Assembly: GCA_020849475.1 (NCBI GenBank)
Contig: JADLGE010000118.1
Span: 1-43,455, forward strand
DNA: 43,455 bases
DNA from: Gammaproteobacteria bacterium
Lineage (GTDB): Bacteria; Pseudomonadota; Gammaproteobacteria; Ga0077536
Direction: 5' to 3'
Shown: piece after piece, positions 35,605-43,455 of the stretch
How the letters are laid out: each line of letters starts with the position of its first letter
Numbering within the stretch: the stretch's first letter is position 1
Translations under genes and position numbers: made by a program
The notes under the pieces: model-generated
Told to the model about the DNA's origin: nothing
Databases searched by the model: none
What the model saw: the letters and a program-made list of their open reading frames with translations, nothing else

Positions 35605-37473
35605 TTATTTGCGCGGCACCGCGAACGCCAGCAACACGTTGCCCGGCAAACCGCCCCACTTGCTGTAGCCGCTCACGGTGTACACCCAGCCATCGACCAC
35701 CACTGCACCGCTTGCATCCAGCGCACCGCCGCGGCCTTTCGCGCCATTGACGGTGTCGAAGTCGCGCACCGTGTCATAGCTCCACAGCAGCGCGCCGCTG
35801 TCGGCATCGAAGGCGCGCAGATGGCCGCTCATGCCGCCGGCAAACACCACGCCGGGAATGGCGGTGACGGCGGCGGTCTGGGCCGGACTGCAACCGGGTC
35901 GCGCACCGCATTCAACTGCCGGCGCCTGCCACAACACGTGACCATCCTTCAGATCGAGCGCCACTACGCCACCACCGGCCTTGGCATCGACGCCAAGCTT
36001 GGGGTCGAGCAGATCAGCGCTGGTCCAGCGCATGTCGGCGATGGCCACGTACACGCGCCGCCCGTCGCTGGCCGGCCCCCATTCGATTCCGCCCAGCACG
36101 CCGCCCTTGGCAATCTGTCGTTGCCACAGCAGTCGACCACCGTGATCGGGATCGAGCGCGTGCACCATGCCGGATTTCTGCGCGGCGATGAGCACGCGCT
36201 TGCCGTCGGCCAGCACGCTCAATATCGGTGAACTGCCCATGTCGTAATCCGGCCCCGGATCTTGCGGGCAATTGACCTTGTCGGCGGTGCCGCAGGACAT
36301 GTTCCAGGCATCGCCGGCATAGCCTTGATAGCTCCATTTCACTTCGGACGTTTTGACATCGACGGCGAGGATGGCATCGCTGGTGGTGGTCGCCGGTCCC
36401 GATGAATTCTCACCGGTGCCGACATACACCACGCCTTGTTGTGCGTCGAAAGTCGGCGCCGCCCACAGCGTCGCGCCGGCAGGGCCGAACACGGGGCGGC
36501 CCTTGGCGTTGGCGCCTGTTTGTTTTGGCTCTTCAGCCACGCTGTGTCGCCGCCAACGCTCGGCGCCGGTCACGGGATCGAGCGCCACCACGCTGCCGCG
36601 AAACACACAACACACGGCGTCGATGGCGGCGGCCGCGGTCGATTCATTGGCGGTCACCGGCACCATGAGCAGACCGTCGGCGAGCATGAAGCTGCCGGTC
36701 AGGGCCGAGGATGGAAACGGGTCGACCTTGCGTCGCCACAGCAGCGTGCCGCTCTGCGCATCAACGGCGTAGGCATTGCCGCCCAAGTCGCCAAAGAACG
36801 CGAGCTGCTGCGTCTGGCCGTCGCGCTTGAACTGCCCGAGCAGCACCGAGTTCTTGACCGGCCCGTCGGCCTGGAAAGTCCAATGCACACATGCGCTGCG
36901 CGCATCGAGCGCGTAGACCGTGCCGCTACGGCTGCCGACATACAAACGCCCGGCCGCCACCGTCGGCTGTGCTTCGGCGATGGTTTCACCGGGAAAGGCG
37001 AACGCCCATTGCAATTGCAGCGCGCCCACCTCGTCACGCGTGAGTCCGGCGCCCGCGGCATCCTGGAAGCGCTGGTTGTGCGGCCCGTTGCCCCAGCCGT
37101 TCCATTGCCCATGACTGTCAGTCGCAGCGGACTCCGCGCCTGCCTCACAGCGATGTACGGTCTGCATGTTCCACTGCGCGTCGTATGGCCTGCCGGTGAT
37201 GTGCTCGGCGACCGCCACCCGCTCGGGACCGTTGAGATTGAAGGTGCCGACCACGCGCATCACGCCAATCTCGAGCGCGCGCACGATGGCGGCGGTCGGC
37301 ATCGCGGCAAGACTCGCGCGCGTCGGCGCGTGGGCCGCGCCACTGTCATGACAGTGCGCACATTCAGCGCCGTAGATGGTCGCGCCGTCGCGGCCAGCGG
37401 CGTGGCTTGCGGTACTCGCCAGCAGCATGGCCAGCATCAGACCTCGGGAAAGATTCAACCATGGCGCGCACAT
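35605..37473 (-). CDS. Periplasmic cytochrome c/PQQ dehydrogenase, polyvinyl-alcohol dehydrogenase-like
   Basis: This 622-residue protein has a signal peptide (about 1-25), a class I cytochrome c domain with CAHCH near residue 38 and a Met in IGVMRVVGTF, then a PQQ-type eight-bladed propeller (about 120-620) with repeated LYVGSRSGTVYALDARS-like blade motifs. An adjacent Cys-Cys pair (VCCVF) recalls the vicinal disulfide of quinoprotein alcohol dehydrogenases. The N-terminal heme with C-terminal propeller is the order of polyvinyl alcohol dehydrogenases, the reverse of quinohemoprotein alcohol dehydrogenases. It would oxidise an alcohol and hand electrons to a periplasmic cytochrome. AGGAG lies eight bases before the ATG. 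It heads the series of catabolic genes on the minus strand. Confidence 0.85.
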   Translation of the reverse strand: MCAPWLNLSRGLMLAMLLASTASHAAGRDGATIYGAECAHCHDSGAAHAPTRASLAAMPTAAIVRALEIGVMRVVGTFNLNGPERVAVAEHITGRPYDAQWNMQTVHRCEAGAESAATDSHGQWNGWGNGPHNQRFQDAAGAGLTRDEVGALQLQWAFAFPGETIAEAQPTVAAGRLYVGSRSGTVYALDARSACVHWTFQADGPVKNSVLLGQFKRDGQTQQLAFFGDLGGNAYAVDAQSGTLLWRRKVDPFPSSALTGSFMLADGLLMVPVTANESTAAAAIDAVCCVFRGSVVALDPVTGAERWRRHSVAEEPKQTGANAKGRPVFGPAGATLWAAPTFDAQQGVVYVGTGENSSGPATTTSDAILAVDVKTSEVKWSYQGYAGDAWNMSCGTADKVNCPQDPGPDYDMGSSPILSVLADGKRVLIAAQKSGMVHALDPDHGGRLLWQRQIAKGGVLGGIEWGPASDGRRVYVAIADMRWTSADLLDPKLGVDAKAGGGVVALDLKDGHVLWQAPAVECGARPGCSPAQTAAVTAIPGVVFAGGMSGHLRAFDADSGALLWSYDTVRDFDTVNGAKGRGGALDASGAVVVDGWVYTVSGYSKWGGLPGNVLLAFAVPRK

Positions 37474-37524
37474 GGGCAGTGCTCCTCGACGGACAGCTTG
37501 ATGACGACCGCCTTCCTGGCATGA

Positions 37525-37689
37525 CTAGTGTGCTGTCCCGCAATGAATCTTCGTAATTCGTTTGCTCTCGAACCGCCATGCGGCCTTGCTTGTCGTCGCA
37601 ATAGCCCCGCTATTACTCCTCCGCGCGCCTTGCCTGGCGGCCCGATAGCCGCGCGAATTATCGAAGTTCATCACGGGACAGCACACTAG
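37525..37689. mobile_element. MITE-like 165-bp element
   Basis: A 16-bp perfect terminal inverted repeat (CTAGTGTGCTGTCCCG at 37525-37540 and its complement at 37674-37689) extends as an imperfect repeat to about 36 bp, including an ATGAA and TTCG..AATTCG sub-block on both sides. The interior is too short for a transposase. CTAG at both outer ends may be a palindromic target duplication. It fills the 327-bp gap between the PQQ dehydrogenase and the SnoaL-like gene. No related full-length IS is in the window. Confidence 0.75.
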
Positions 37690-37800
37690 CACGGGCAGCG
37701 TATTACTTGTTGCCGCACCCGTCACCCCGCCGACCGCGGCTTGGACGGGCCACAAGGCGCGACTATGCTGTGGCCCGTCATCACACCTTGGGGAAACACG

Positions 37801-38226
37801 ATGAGTGAGCTCGCACGCGTACACGACCGTCTCATGATCATCGAGACTTTGAACCGCTATGCATGGGGCTACGACACCCGCGACCTCGAACTCATGGGCG
37901 GCAGCTTCGCCGCGGACGGCAGCTTTCACATTGTGCTCGAGGGCAGCGACGGCTGGGGGCCGTATGCCGGACGCGAGGCCATCGTCGCGTGGCTAGCGCA
38001 AGTGATGAGCCAGCAGCACGACCAACGCCGCCATTGCGTCACCAACATCATGTTTCGCGAGCTCGACGCCGAACGCGCCATGGTTGATTCCTACCTGTGC
38101 CTGACCGCCGTTGAAGGCGGCACGCTGCGCGTGGTGTGCACCGGCACCTATCACGATGAAATGCGCAAGCACGGCGGCAAGTGGTACATCCAGCGCAAGC
38201 TGCTGCGGCTCGACAATGCGTTTTGA
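37801..38226 (+). CDS. SnoaL-like / NTF2-fold protein
   Basis: This 141-residue protein has the cone-shaped alpha+beta SnoaL_4-type layout: LMIIETLNRYAWGYDTRD, FAADGSF, YAGREAIVAWL, and a C-terminal RVVCTGTYHDEMRKHGGKWYIQRK. Members include dehydratases, isomerases and ring hydroxylase small subunits. ATG 37801 follows TTGGGGAAA; the in-frame extension to 37741 is rejected. It is followed by an Old Yellow Enzyme gene 26 bp downstream, and the two are probably co-transcribed. The substrate is unknown. Confidence 0.85.
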   Translation: MSELARVHDRLMIIETLNRYAWGYDTRDLELMGGSFAADGSFHIVLEGSDGWGPYAGREAIVAWLAQVMSQQHDQRRHCVTNIMFRELDAERAMVDSYLCLTAVEGGTLRVVCTGTYHDEMRKHGGKWYIQRKLLRLDNAF

Positions 38227-38252
38227 CCTCCACCGCGCGCGAGGCCATCATC

Positions 38253-39314
38253 ATGAATGACACGCCCCCGCTCACGCCCTTGTTCCAGCCCTTGCGCCTG
38301 CGCGACATGGTGGTGAAGAACCGCGTGGTGATGTCGCCGATGCTCATGTACATGGCGGGCGACGATGGCCGTGTGACGGATCTGCATTTCGTGCACTACG
38401 GCGCGCGCATGCTCGGCGGCATCGGCGCCGTGATGCTGGAAGTGGTGGCGGTGGAGCCGCGCGGCCGCATCAGCCATCGCGATCTCGGCCTGTGGGAAGA
38501 CGCACAGATTGCCGGCCTGAAGCATCTGGTGGATTTCGCCCACGCCTGCGATTGCCGTATCGGCCTGCAATTGGCCCACGCCGGGCGCAAGGCAGCGCTG
38601 AACATGCCCATCGTTGCGCCGTCGGCGCTGGCCTATGGGCCCGACAGCACCGTGCCGCTGGCCATGAAGGCGGATGACATCGCGCAGCTGGTCGATGCCT
38701 ACCACGCCGCCACGCTGCGCGCCGCCGAAGCCGGCTTCGATTTCATCGAAGTGCATGCGGCGCACGGCTACCTGCTGCACGAATTCCTCGCGCCCATCGC
38801 CAATCAGCGAGACGATGATTTCGGCGGTGACTTGCCGCAGCGCGCGCGTCTGCCCTTGACGGTGGTGGAAACGGTGCGCGCCGCGTGGCCGGCCGAACGT
38901 CCGCTGTCGGTGCGCCTGTCGGCCACCGATCACGTGCCTGACGGCGTCACGCCTGAAGACGCGCTGTGGTTCGCGCAGGCGCTGCGCGCACGCCATGTCG
39001 ATTTGCTGGATGTGTCGGCCGGCAACATCGTGCCCGGCCACGCGCGGCCGGTATATCCCGGTTATCAGTTGCGTTACGCCGAACAGTTCAAACGCCAAAT
39101 CGGCCTCGCCACCGCCACTACCGGCTCGGTCGCGTCGCCGGATCTTCTGGAAGAGGCACTGGGCGCGGAGCGTATCGATCTCGCCTTTGTCGGCCGCGCG
39201 CTGCTGCGTAATCCAATGTGGCTGCTGGACGCCGCGCGTCGGGCCGGTGTCAGTCTCGAACTACCGATACCGACCTACGCGCGCGCCAGTGGTCCCTACC
39301 AACGGGGCTTTTGA
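38253..39314 (+). CDS. NADH:flavin oxidoreductase, Old Yellow Enzyme family (YqjM-like)
   Basis: This 353-residue TIM-barrel flavoprotein has MSPMLMYMAGDDGRVTDLHFVHYG, LQLAHAGRKA, and the catalytic HAAHGYLLHEFLAPIANQRDDDFGG, closest to the thermophilic-like/YqjM branch of ene-reductases. These reduce activated C=C bonds with NAD(P)H. GAGG lies eight bases upstream of ATG 38253. It pairs with the SnoaL-like gene and converges on the kinase gene. Confidence 0.92.
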   Translation: MNDTPPLTPLFQPLRLRDMVVKNRVVMSPMLMYMAGDDGRVTDLHFVHYGARMLGGIGAVMLEVVAVEPRGRISHRDLGLWEDAQIAGLKHLVDFAHACDCRIGLQLAHAGRKAALNMPIVAPSALAYGPDSTVPLAMKADDIAQLVDAYHAATLRAAEAGFDFIEVHAAHGYLLHEFLAPIANQRDDDFGGDLPQRARLPLTVVETVRAAWPAERPLSVRLSATDHVPDGVTPEDALWFAQALRARHVDLLDVSAGNIVPGHARPVYPGYQLRYAEQFKRQIGLATATTGSVASPDLLEEALGAERIDLAFVGRALLRNPMWLLDAARRAGVSLELPIPTYARASGPYQRGF

Positions 39315-39347
39315 CTCGCAGGCCCAGGATCGCGCGCAGCGCGGCCG

Positions 39348-41105
39348 TCAGGCGCGCGCGCCGGTTGGGTTGTCCAGCCAGCGCAAAATCATCTGGTAGA
39401 GGTGCTCGGGCAGCACCGGCTTCGACAGATAGTCGTTCATGCCTGCTTCCAGGCAGGCCTGGCGATCTTCACCGAAGGCATTGCCGGTCATGGCGATGAT
39501 CGGCACCGTCGCGCCGCCCGACCGCTCACGAATGCGCAGGGTGGCCTGCACACCATCCATCTCCGGCATCTGCATGTCCATGAGAATCAGAGCGTAATGC
39601 TCACGCGCGGCCATCTCGACCGCCTCAAGGCCGTTGCTGGCGAACGACAGGGCCAACCCGCATTCGGCAAGGATTTCCCGCACCAGCACACGATTCAATT
39701 CATTGTCTTCGGCCACCAGCAGGCGCTTGCCACGGTGACGCGCGCGCAACTGCGCCTCGGTCGTTTCACGCTCATCGACATGGACATGGGCTTCGATGAC
39801 CTTGGCCACGCCGCGCTGCAGGCGCACCGTCACCCAGAAACTCGAACCCAGTCCCGGTTGCGAATCAACGCCGACTTCGCCACCCAGCAGTTTCGCCAGG
39901 TGACGATTGATCGCGAGCCCGAGCCCGGTGCCACCATAGCGCCGCGTGGTGCTGCCATCGGCCTGCTCGAACAACTCGAACAGACGGGTCTGCTGCTCGA
40001 GATCGATACCGATGCCGGTGTCATCGACACTGAAGCGAATCAACAGCGACGCGCCATCGTCTTCGGCGATGGTGGCTTTCAAGGTGATGGTGCCGGCCGC
40101 CGTGAACTTCACCGCGTTGCTGAGATAGTTGAGCAGGATCTGGCTGACGCGCATTTCGTCGCCGACCAGTTCATAGGGCAGACAGTCGGTGTCGACCACG
40201 AACTTCAAGCCCTTGTCGTGGATCGGATCAGCAATCATCTGCGTGACGCGCGCGACCAAATCGGCGCTGCGGAAGCCGCGGCTTTCGAGCTCGACCTTGC
40301 CGGCTTCAATCTTCGACAGGTCCAGCACATCGTTGACTATCGCCATCAGGTGGTCGGCCGCGACCGCGATGCGACCGAGCTTGTCATTCTGATCGGCGCT
40401 CATGTCGCCACGCCGCTGCAGCAGATGGGTCATGCCGACGATGGTGTTCATGGGCGTGCGAATCTCGTGGGAGATATTCGCGAGAAATGCGCTCTTGGCC
40501 TGGTTGGCGGTTTTCAGTTCTTTTTCGAGCTCGCGGCGCGAATTGATTTCATTCCTGAGTTGCACGGTGCGCTGGGCAAGGCAATCGGTCATGTTCATCA
40601 AGGTATCGATCAGGACCTTGGTGGCGCCGGCCATCTGCTGCTCAGCGAGCTGTTTGGCCGCGGCCAGCGAGTGGCCCTGCTCCATGGCCAACACCACCTT
40701 GGCCAGGCGCTTGTCGTTGTCGAGGATGTGATAGGCCAGCCAGTGGGTCAGGAACGACGAGACATTGGCGATGACTTCACCCAGTCCGTGCGCGGTGTGC
40801 GCGGCCTCGAGTTCGGTCAGGTCCGCGACGAAGCGCGCGTGGGTGGCGTGATGATCACGCTGCCAGTCATCGCCCTCGAAATAACGCGCCCACACCTCTT
40901 CCTCGGTGCGAAAGTGAAAACGCGCATAGTCCTTCAACTGCTCGAAGACACGGGTGAGGGTCGGCGGCGCCGCCTGGTGCGCGATATGACCGATGAGCTC
41001 ATTGAGCAAGGCCACCAGGGTGCGGTGCTGCTCGTCGATGATGGCGATATCCGTATCGTATTTATCGTTCCATTGAAAAATGTCGAAAGAAAGGGACATG
41101 TTCAT
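39348..41105 (-). CDS. Hybrid sensor histidine kinase with N-terminal bacteriohemerythrin domain
   Basis: This protein of about 585 residues begins with a hemerythrin domain (about 5-135: [46 protein letters not shown]). A helical/coiled linker follows, then a HisKA domain with [14 protein letters not shown] (phospho-acceptor His), an HATPase with the N, G1 and G2 boxes ([25 protein letters not shown]), and a receiver domain with [10 protein letters not shown]. There is no membrane segment, so it is a cytosolic sensor. The di-iron site probably senses O2, NO or redox state. ATG 41105 or 41099 is the start; neither has a clear ribosome binding site. The output partner is not adjacent. Confidence 0.92.
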   Translation of the reverse strand: MNMSLSFDIFQWNDKYDTDIAIIDEQHRTLVALLNELIGHIAHQAAPPTLTRVFEQLKDYARFHFRTEEEVWARYFEGDDWQRDHHATHARFVADLTELEAAHTAHGLGEVIANVSSFLTHWLAYHILDNDKRLAKVVLAMEQGHSLAAAKQLAEQQMAGATKVLIDTLMNMTDCLAQRTVQLRNEINSRRELEKELKTANQAKSAFLANISHEIRTPMNTIVGMTHLLQRRGDMSADQNDKLGRIAVAADHLMAIVNDVLDLSKIEAGKVELESRGFRSADLVARVTQMIADPIHDKGLKFVVDTDCLPYELVGDEMRVSQILLNYLSNAVKFTAAGTITLKATIAEDDGASLLIRFSVDDTGIGIDLEQQTRLFELFEQADGSTTRRYGGTGLGLAINRHLAKLLGGEVGVDSQPGLGSSFWVTVRLQRGVAKVIEAHVHVDERETTEAQLRARHRGKRLLVAEDNELNRVLVREILAECGLALSFASNGLEAVEMAAREHYALILMDMQMPEMDGVQATLRIRERSGGATVPIIAMTGNAFGEDRQACLEAGMNDYLSKPVLPEHLYQMILRWLDNPTGARA

Positions 41106-41520
41106 GACGAGTGGCGCGCTTCTCCCGCGGTTGGAAAGCAGCACCCTCGCGTCAGGCGGCGCTGCTTGTTGGGCCGTTCTTGCACGGCGCCTTGGAATTA
41201 TTTCTGTCGCGCGAAGCCATGTATGTCATGGTCGGCCACGCAAGGTTCATCACGAACTGCAAACTCTGGTGAACGACGGCCGCAATGCAGCATCGTCGCG
41301 TGGCGCACGAACCTCTGTGCAGGCGCCGCCATCTCCCCGTTTGGTGGGCGGACACGTCGCGTTCGACTCGGTTAGTATCGGCCCTGACCGGAGGCCCATC
41401 GAGGTGGGTCAGGCCGCACGCATTTTAGAAGTGACCCCAAAATTAAGCGAGAGCCGTCATTTTGAGACCACCGACAGTGCGGCACTCCGCCCCACGCGCA
41501 CCCGATTAGGACGAGGAACC
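41106..41520. other. 415-bp divergent intergenic region without a supported gene
   Basis: This stretch separates the minus-strand kinase from the plus-strand CoA-transferase and must hold both promoters. I see no convincing ORF, FNR-type box, tRNA or strong hairpin in it. An in-frame extension of the CoA-transferase runs through it but lacks coding character. Confidence 0.5.
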
Positions 41521-42744
41521 ATGGCCACACCGAACAATATTCTCGATGGTATTCGCGTACTGGACTTTTCCCAGGCGCTCGCCGGTCCGACCACCACGCG
41601 CCTCATGGCGGAGATGGGCGCCGAAGTCATCAAGGTCGAACTGGCGCCCAATGGCGAGGCGTCGCGCGCCCTGCCGTATCTGCGTAACGGCCGTTCGGGC
41701 TATTACATTCAACAGAACCGCGGCAAGAAAAGCATCGCCATCGACCGCAAGGACCCGCGCTCGGTCGAACTCGTGATGAAGGTGCTGGAGAAATGCGACG
41801 TGCTGGTGGAGAACTTCGCGCCCGGCGCCATCGCTCGCCTGGGATTTGGCTGGGACGTGGTGCACAAGGTCAACCCGCGCCTCATCATGGGCTCGATATC
41901 GGCTTTCGGGCAGACCGGCCCGTTGGCCTCGCTGCCGGGCTATGACTACATCGGCGCGGCGTACGCCGGCGTCCTGTCCATGATCGGCGAGGCCGATGGT
42001 CCGCCCTATTTCTACATGCTCGGCATCGGCGACGTCATGACCGGCACGCACCTGCTGGCTGCCATCAACGGCGCCCTGTTCTATCGTGAGCGCACCGGCC
42101 GCGGCCAGTACGTCGAGGCATCCCTGCTCGATTCCTATTTCCACTGTCACGAAGTGAACGTGCAGGCGCATACCGCCTCGGGCGGTGAGATCAAACCGTT
42201 CCGCTGCGGCGCCCATCACTACGCGGTGTCGCCGCTCGGCGTGTTCAAGTGCAAGGAAGGCTATGTGATCATCGCCGTGCTGCCGAACCAGTGGCCGAAC
42301 TTCTGCAAGGCACTCGGCCGGCCCGAGATAGTGGACGACCCGCGTTTCATCGACGGTCCGGCGCGTATCGCCAACCGCGACGCCTTGAACGTCTTGATCG
42401 AAGAAGCGCTGGCCAAGTACGCCACCGCCATCGAAGCGGCCGAAGACTGGGGCTTCAACCACCACGTGCCGATAGCGCCGATCCTGACCGTCGAGCAGGC
42501 GGTCAAGCACCCGCACCTGGTCGAGCGTGAAACCATCCGCACCGTGCACGACCCGGTGTTCGGCAGCTACCAGGTGCCGGGCATGCCACTGCGTTTCTCC
42601 GAAGCGCCGCGCCATCCCGACCTGCGCGCCGCCTACATGGGCGAGCACAACGTCGATGTGTTCACGCAGTACGCTGGTGTCAGTGAAGCTGAAGTGCGCA
42701 AGCTCGAACAGGAAGGCGCGCTGGTCGCCAAGCGCGATATCTGA
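41521..42744 (+). CDS. Family III (CaiB/BaiF-type) CoA-transferase
   Basis: This 407-residue protein begins ILDGIRVLDFSQALAGPTTTRLMAEMGAEVIKVE, the family III hallmark. It also has GYDYIGAAYAGVLSMIG, the catalytic-Asp region VEASLLDSYFHCHE and the C-terminal GEHNVDV. The family moves CoA between carboxylic acids through an aspartyl-CoA intermediate, or racemises 2-methylacyl-CoAs. ATG 41521 follows GAGG. The downstream membrane-protein gene starts 2 bp after its stop, so the two are co-transcribed. Confidence 0.92.
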   Translation: MATPNNILDGIRVLDFSQALAGPTTTRLMAEMGAEVIKVELAPNGEASRALPYLRNGRSGYYIQQNRGKKSIAIDRKDPRSVELVMKVLEKCDVLVENFAPGAIARLGFGWDVVHKVNPRLIMGSISAFGQTGPLASLPGYDYIGAAYAGVLSMIGEADGPPYFYMLGIGDVMTGTHLLAAINGALFYRERTGRGQYVEASLLDSYFHCHEVNVQAHTASGGEIKPFRCGAHHYAVSPLGVFKCKEGYVIIAVLPNQWPNFCKALGRPEIVDDPRFIDGPARIANRDALNVLIEEALAKYATAIEAAEDWGFNHHVPIAPILTVEQAVKHPHLVERETIRTVHDPVFGSYQVPGMPLRFSEAPRHPDLRAAYMGEHNVDVFTQYAGVSEAEVRKLEQEGALVAKRDI

Positions 42745-42745
42745 G

Positions 42746-43455
42746 ATGTCGCCCATCGCCGCGGTGCGCGCGGCGAAGGTACCCGAGATCACGCTGACCT
42801 TCTGGGTCATCAAGATCTGCGCGACCACCCTTGGTGAGACCGCCGGCGATGCGGTCTCGATGTCGATGGATCTCGGCTACCTGCTCGGCACAGCGATATT
42901 CGCTGTCATCTTCGCGCTGGCGGTCAGCGCGCAGATGGCAGCGCGGCGCTTCCATGCCGCGCTTTACTGGGCAACGCTCATCGCCACCACCACGGTCGGC
43001 ACCACCCTCGCCGACTTCGCCGACCGCTCGCTCGGCATCGGCTATGCCGGTGGCGCCAGTGTGCTGCTGGCGCTGGTGCTGGCCTCGCTGGGCCTCTGGT
43101 ATCGCACCCTCGGCACGGTTTCGGTGGCCTCGGTCAGCACACCGCGGGCCGAGCTGTTCTACTGGCTGACCATCATGTTCTCCCAGACCCTCGGCACCGC
43201 GCTCGGCGACTGGACGGCCGATGATGCGGGACTCGGCTATGGCGGCAGCGCGCTGGTGTTTGGAGGCCTGCTGGCCGTGCTCGGTGGTCTATATGGCGTC
43301 AAGTCGGTGTCGCGCACCGGCCTGTTCTGGGCGGCCTTCATCCTCACGCGACCACTCGGCGCGGTGCTCGGCGACCTGCTCGACAAACCTATTGCCGATG
43401 GCGGCCTGGCGCTGAGTCGTTACGCTGCATCGGCGGCGCTGCTAGGCGCCATCAC
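42746..43455 (+). CDS. Multi-spanning membrane protein of the DUF347/COG4705 type, cut by the window end
   Basis: The reading frame is open from ATG 42746 to the last base (236 codons, no stop), so it is partial. It consists of internal repeats, each beginning with a FW or YW aromatic pair followed by a polar TTxGxxxxD motif inside a membrane helix: FWVIKICATTLGETAGD, YWATLIATTTVGTTLAD, YWLTIMFSQTLGTALGD, and FWAAFILTRPLGAVLGD. This four-repeat design matches the DUF347 (COG4705) membrane proteins of unknown function. Conserved Thr/Asp in the helices suggest a metal or ion path. It starts 2 bp after the CoA-transferase stop. Confidence 0.85.
   Translation, partial: MSPIAAVRAAKVPEITLTFWVIKICATTLGETAGDAVSMSMDLGYLLGTAIFAVIFALAVSAQMAARRFHAALYWATLIATTTVGTTLADFADRSLGIGYAGGASVLLALVLASLGLWYRTLGTVSVASVSTPRAELFYWLTIMFSQTLGTALGDWTADDAGLGYGGSALVFGGLLAVLGGLYGVKSVSRTGLFWAAFILTRPLGAVLGDLLDKPIADGGLALSRYAASAALLGAI

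Noticed and set aside
37525..37929. A minus-strand open frame across the 165-bp repeat element
   Set aside because: Its C-terminal part is translated terminal repeat and it overlaps the convincing SnoaL-like gene on the other strand.
39402..41375. A long plus-strand open frame opposite the hybrid kinase
   Set aside because: The minus strand encodes all hemerythrin, kinase and receiver motifs; the opposite frame has none.
41080..41520. N-terminal extension of the CoA-transferase frame
   Set aside because: The family start motif begins right after ATG 41521, which has its own ribosome binding site.

Overview
The window is G+C-rich and densely coding. NirS, c-type cytochromes, outer-membrane receptors, an acetone carboxylase operon and many CoA- and flavin-linked catabolic genes point to a denitrifying, metabolically versatile Pseudomonadota bacterium of the beta/gamma type. 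No marker here fixes the genus. Everything below was read by eye from the sequence; no database search was run.

Layout. (1) Positions 1-93 look like the right-hand end of an integrated element: AT-rich sequence runs into the 3' half of a tRNA-Pro(CGG) gene ending in CCA. (2) 250-18070 is a respiratory and denitrification region. It holds an alginate-export-type porin, a DNR-like Crp/Fnr regulator, and a minus-strand operon (12246 to 2612). The operon encodes a small membrane peptide, a CuA subunit II, a heme-copper subunit I with Gln at the usual active-site Tyr position, CtaB, a Sco/SenC protein, a cytochrome b-2x[4Fe-4S]-MvhD fusion, an unknown one-helix protein, a second heme-copper-like subunit with an apparent His-Asp in place of His-His, and a cytochrome b-[2Fe-2S]-FAD/NAD(P) reductase fusion. 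Facing it on the plus strand are ctaA, a heme-type TonB receptor and a cd1 nitrite reductase (nirS) with an extra N-terminal cytochrome c domain. FNR/DNR-type palindromes lie upstream of several of these genes, and the local regulator has the matching E-x-x-S-R recognition helix but no Fe-S cysteine cluster. (3) 18188-25343 is an acetone carboxylase operon (acxB-acxC-acxA) followed by an acyl-CoA synthetase. (4) 25387-28345 holds a small ORF, an acyl-CoA dehydrogenase and a DUF1329 protein, with a divergent AraC regulator at 28505. (5) 29748-30821 holds two hemerythrin-type proteins. (6) 30835-37473 is a minus-strand catabolic series: ketoacyl synthase, phosphotriesterase-like hydrolase, nitroreductase, LLM flavin monooxygenase and a cytochrome c/PQQ dehydrogenase. 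(7) 37525-37689 is a 165-bp MITE-like element. (8) 37801-43455 holds a SnoaL-like protein, an Old Yellow Enzyme, a hemerythrin-fused hybrid histidine kinase, a family III CoA-transferase and a truncated multi-spanning membrane protein.

Working picture (inference). NirS makes NO under low oxygen, and the heme-copper operon probably removes it. The unusual part is the electron supply. Two paralogous cytochrome b proteins, with heme ligands at identical positions, have been fused to two different redox modules: one NAD(P)H/FAD/[2Fe-2S], the other [4Fe-4S]/MvhD. They sit beside two divergent heme-copper catalytic subunits. I know of no characterised complex with this composition, and this is the main candidate for an undescribed system.
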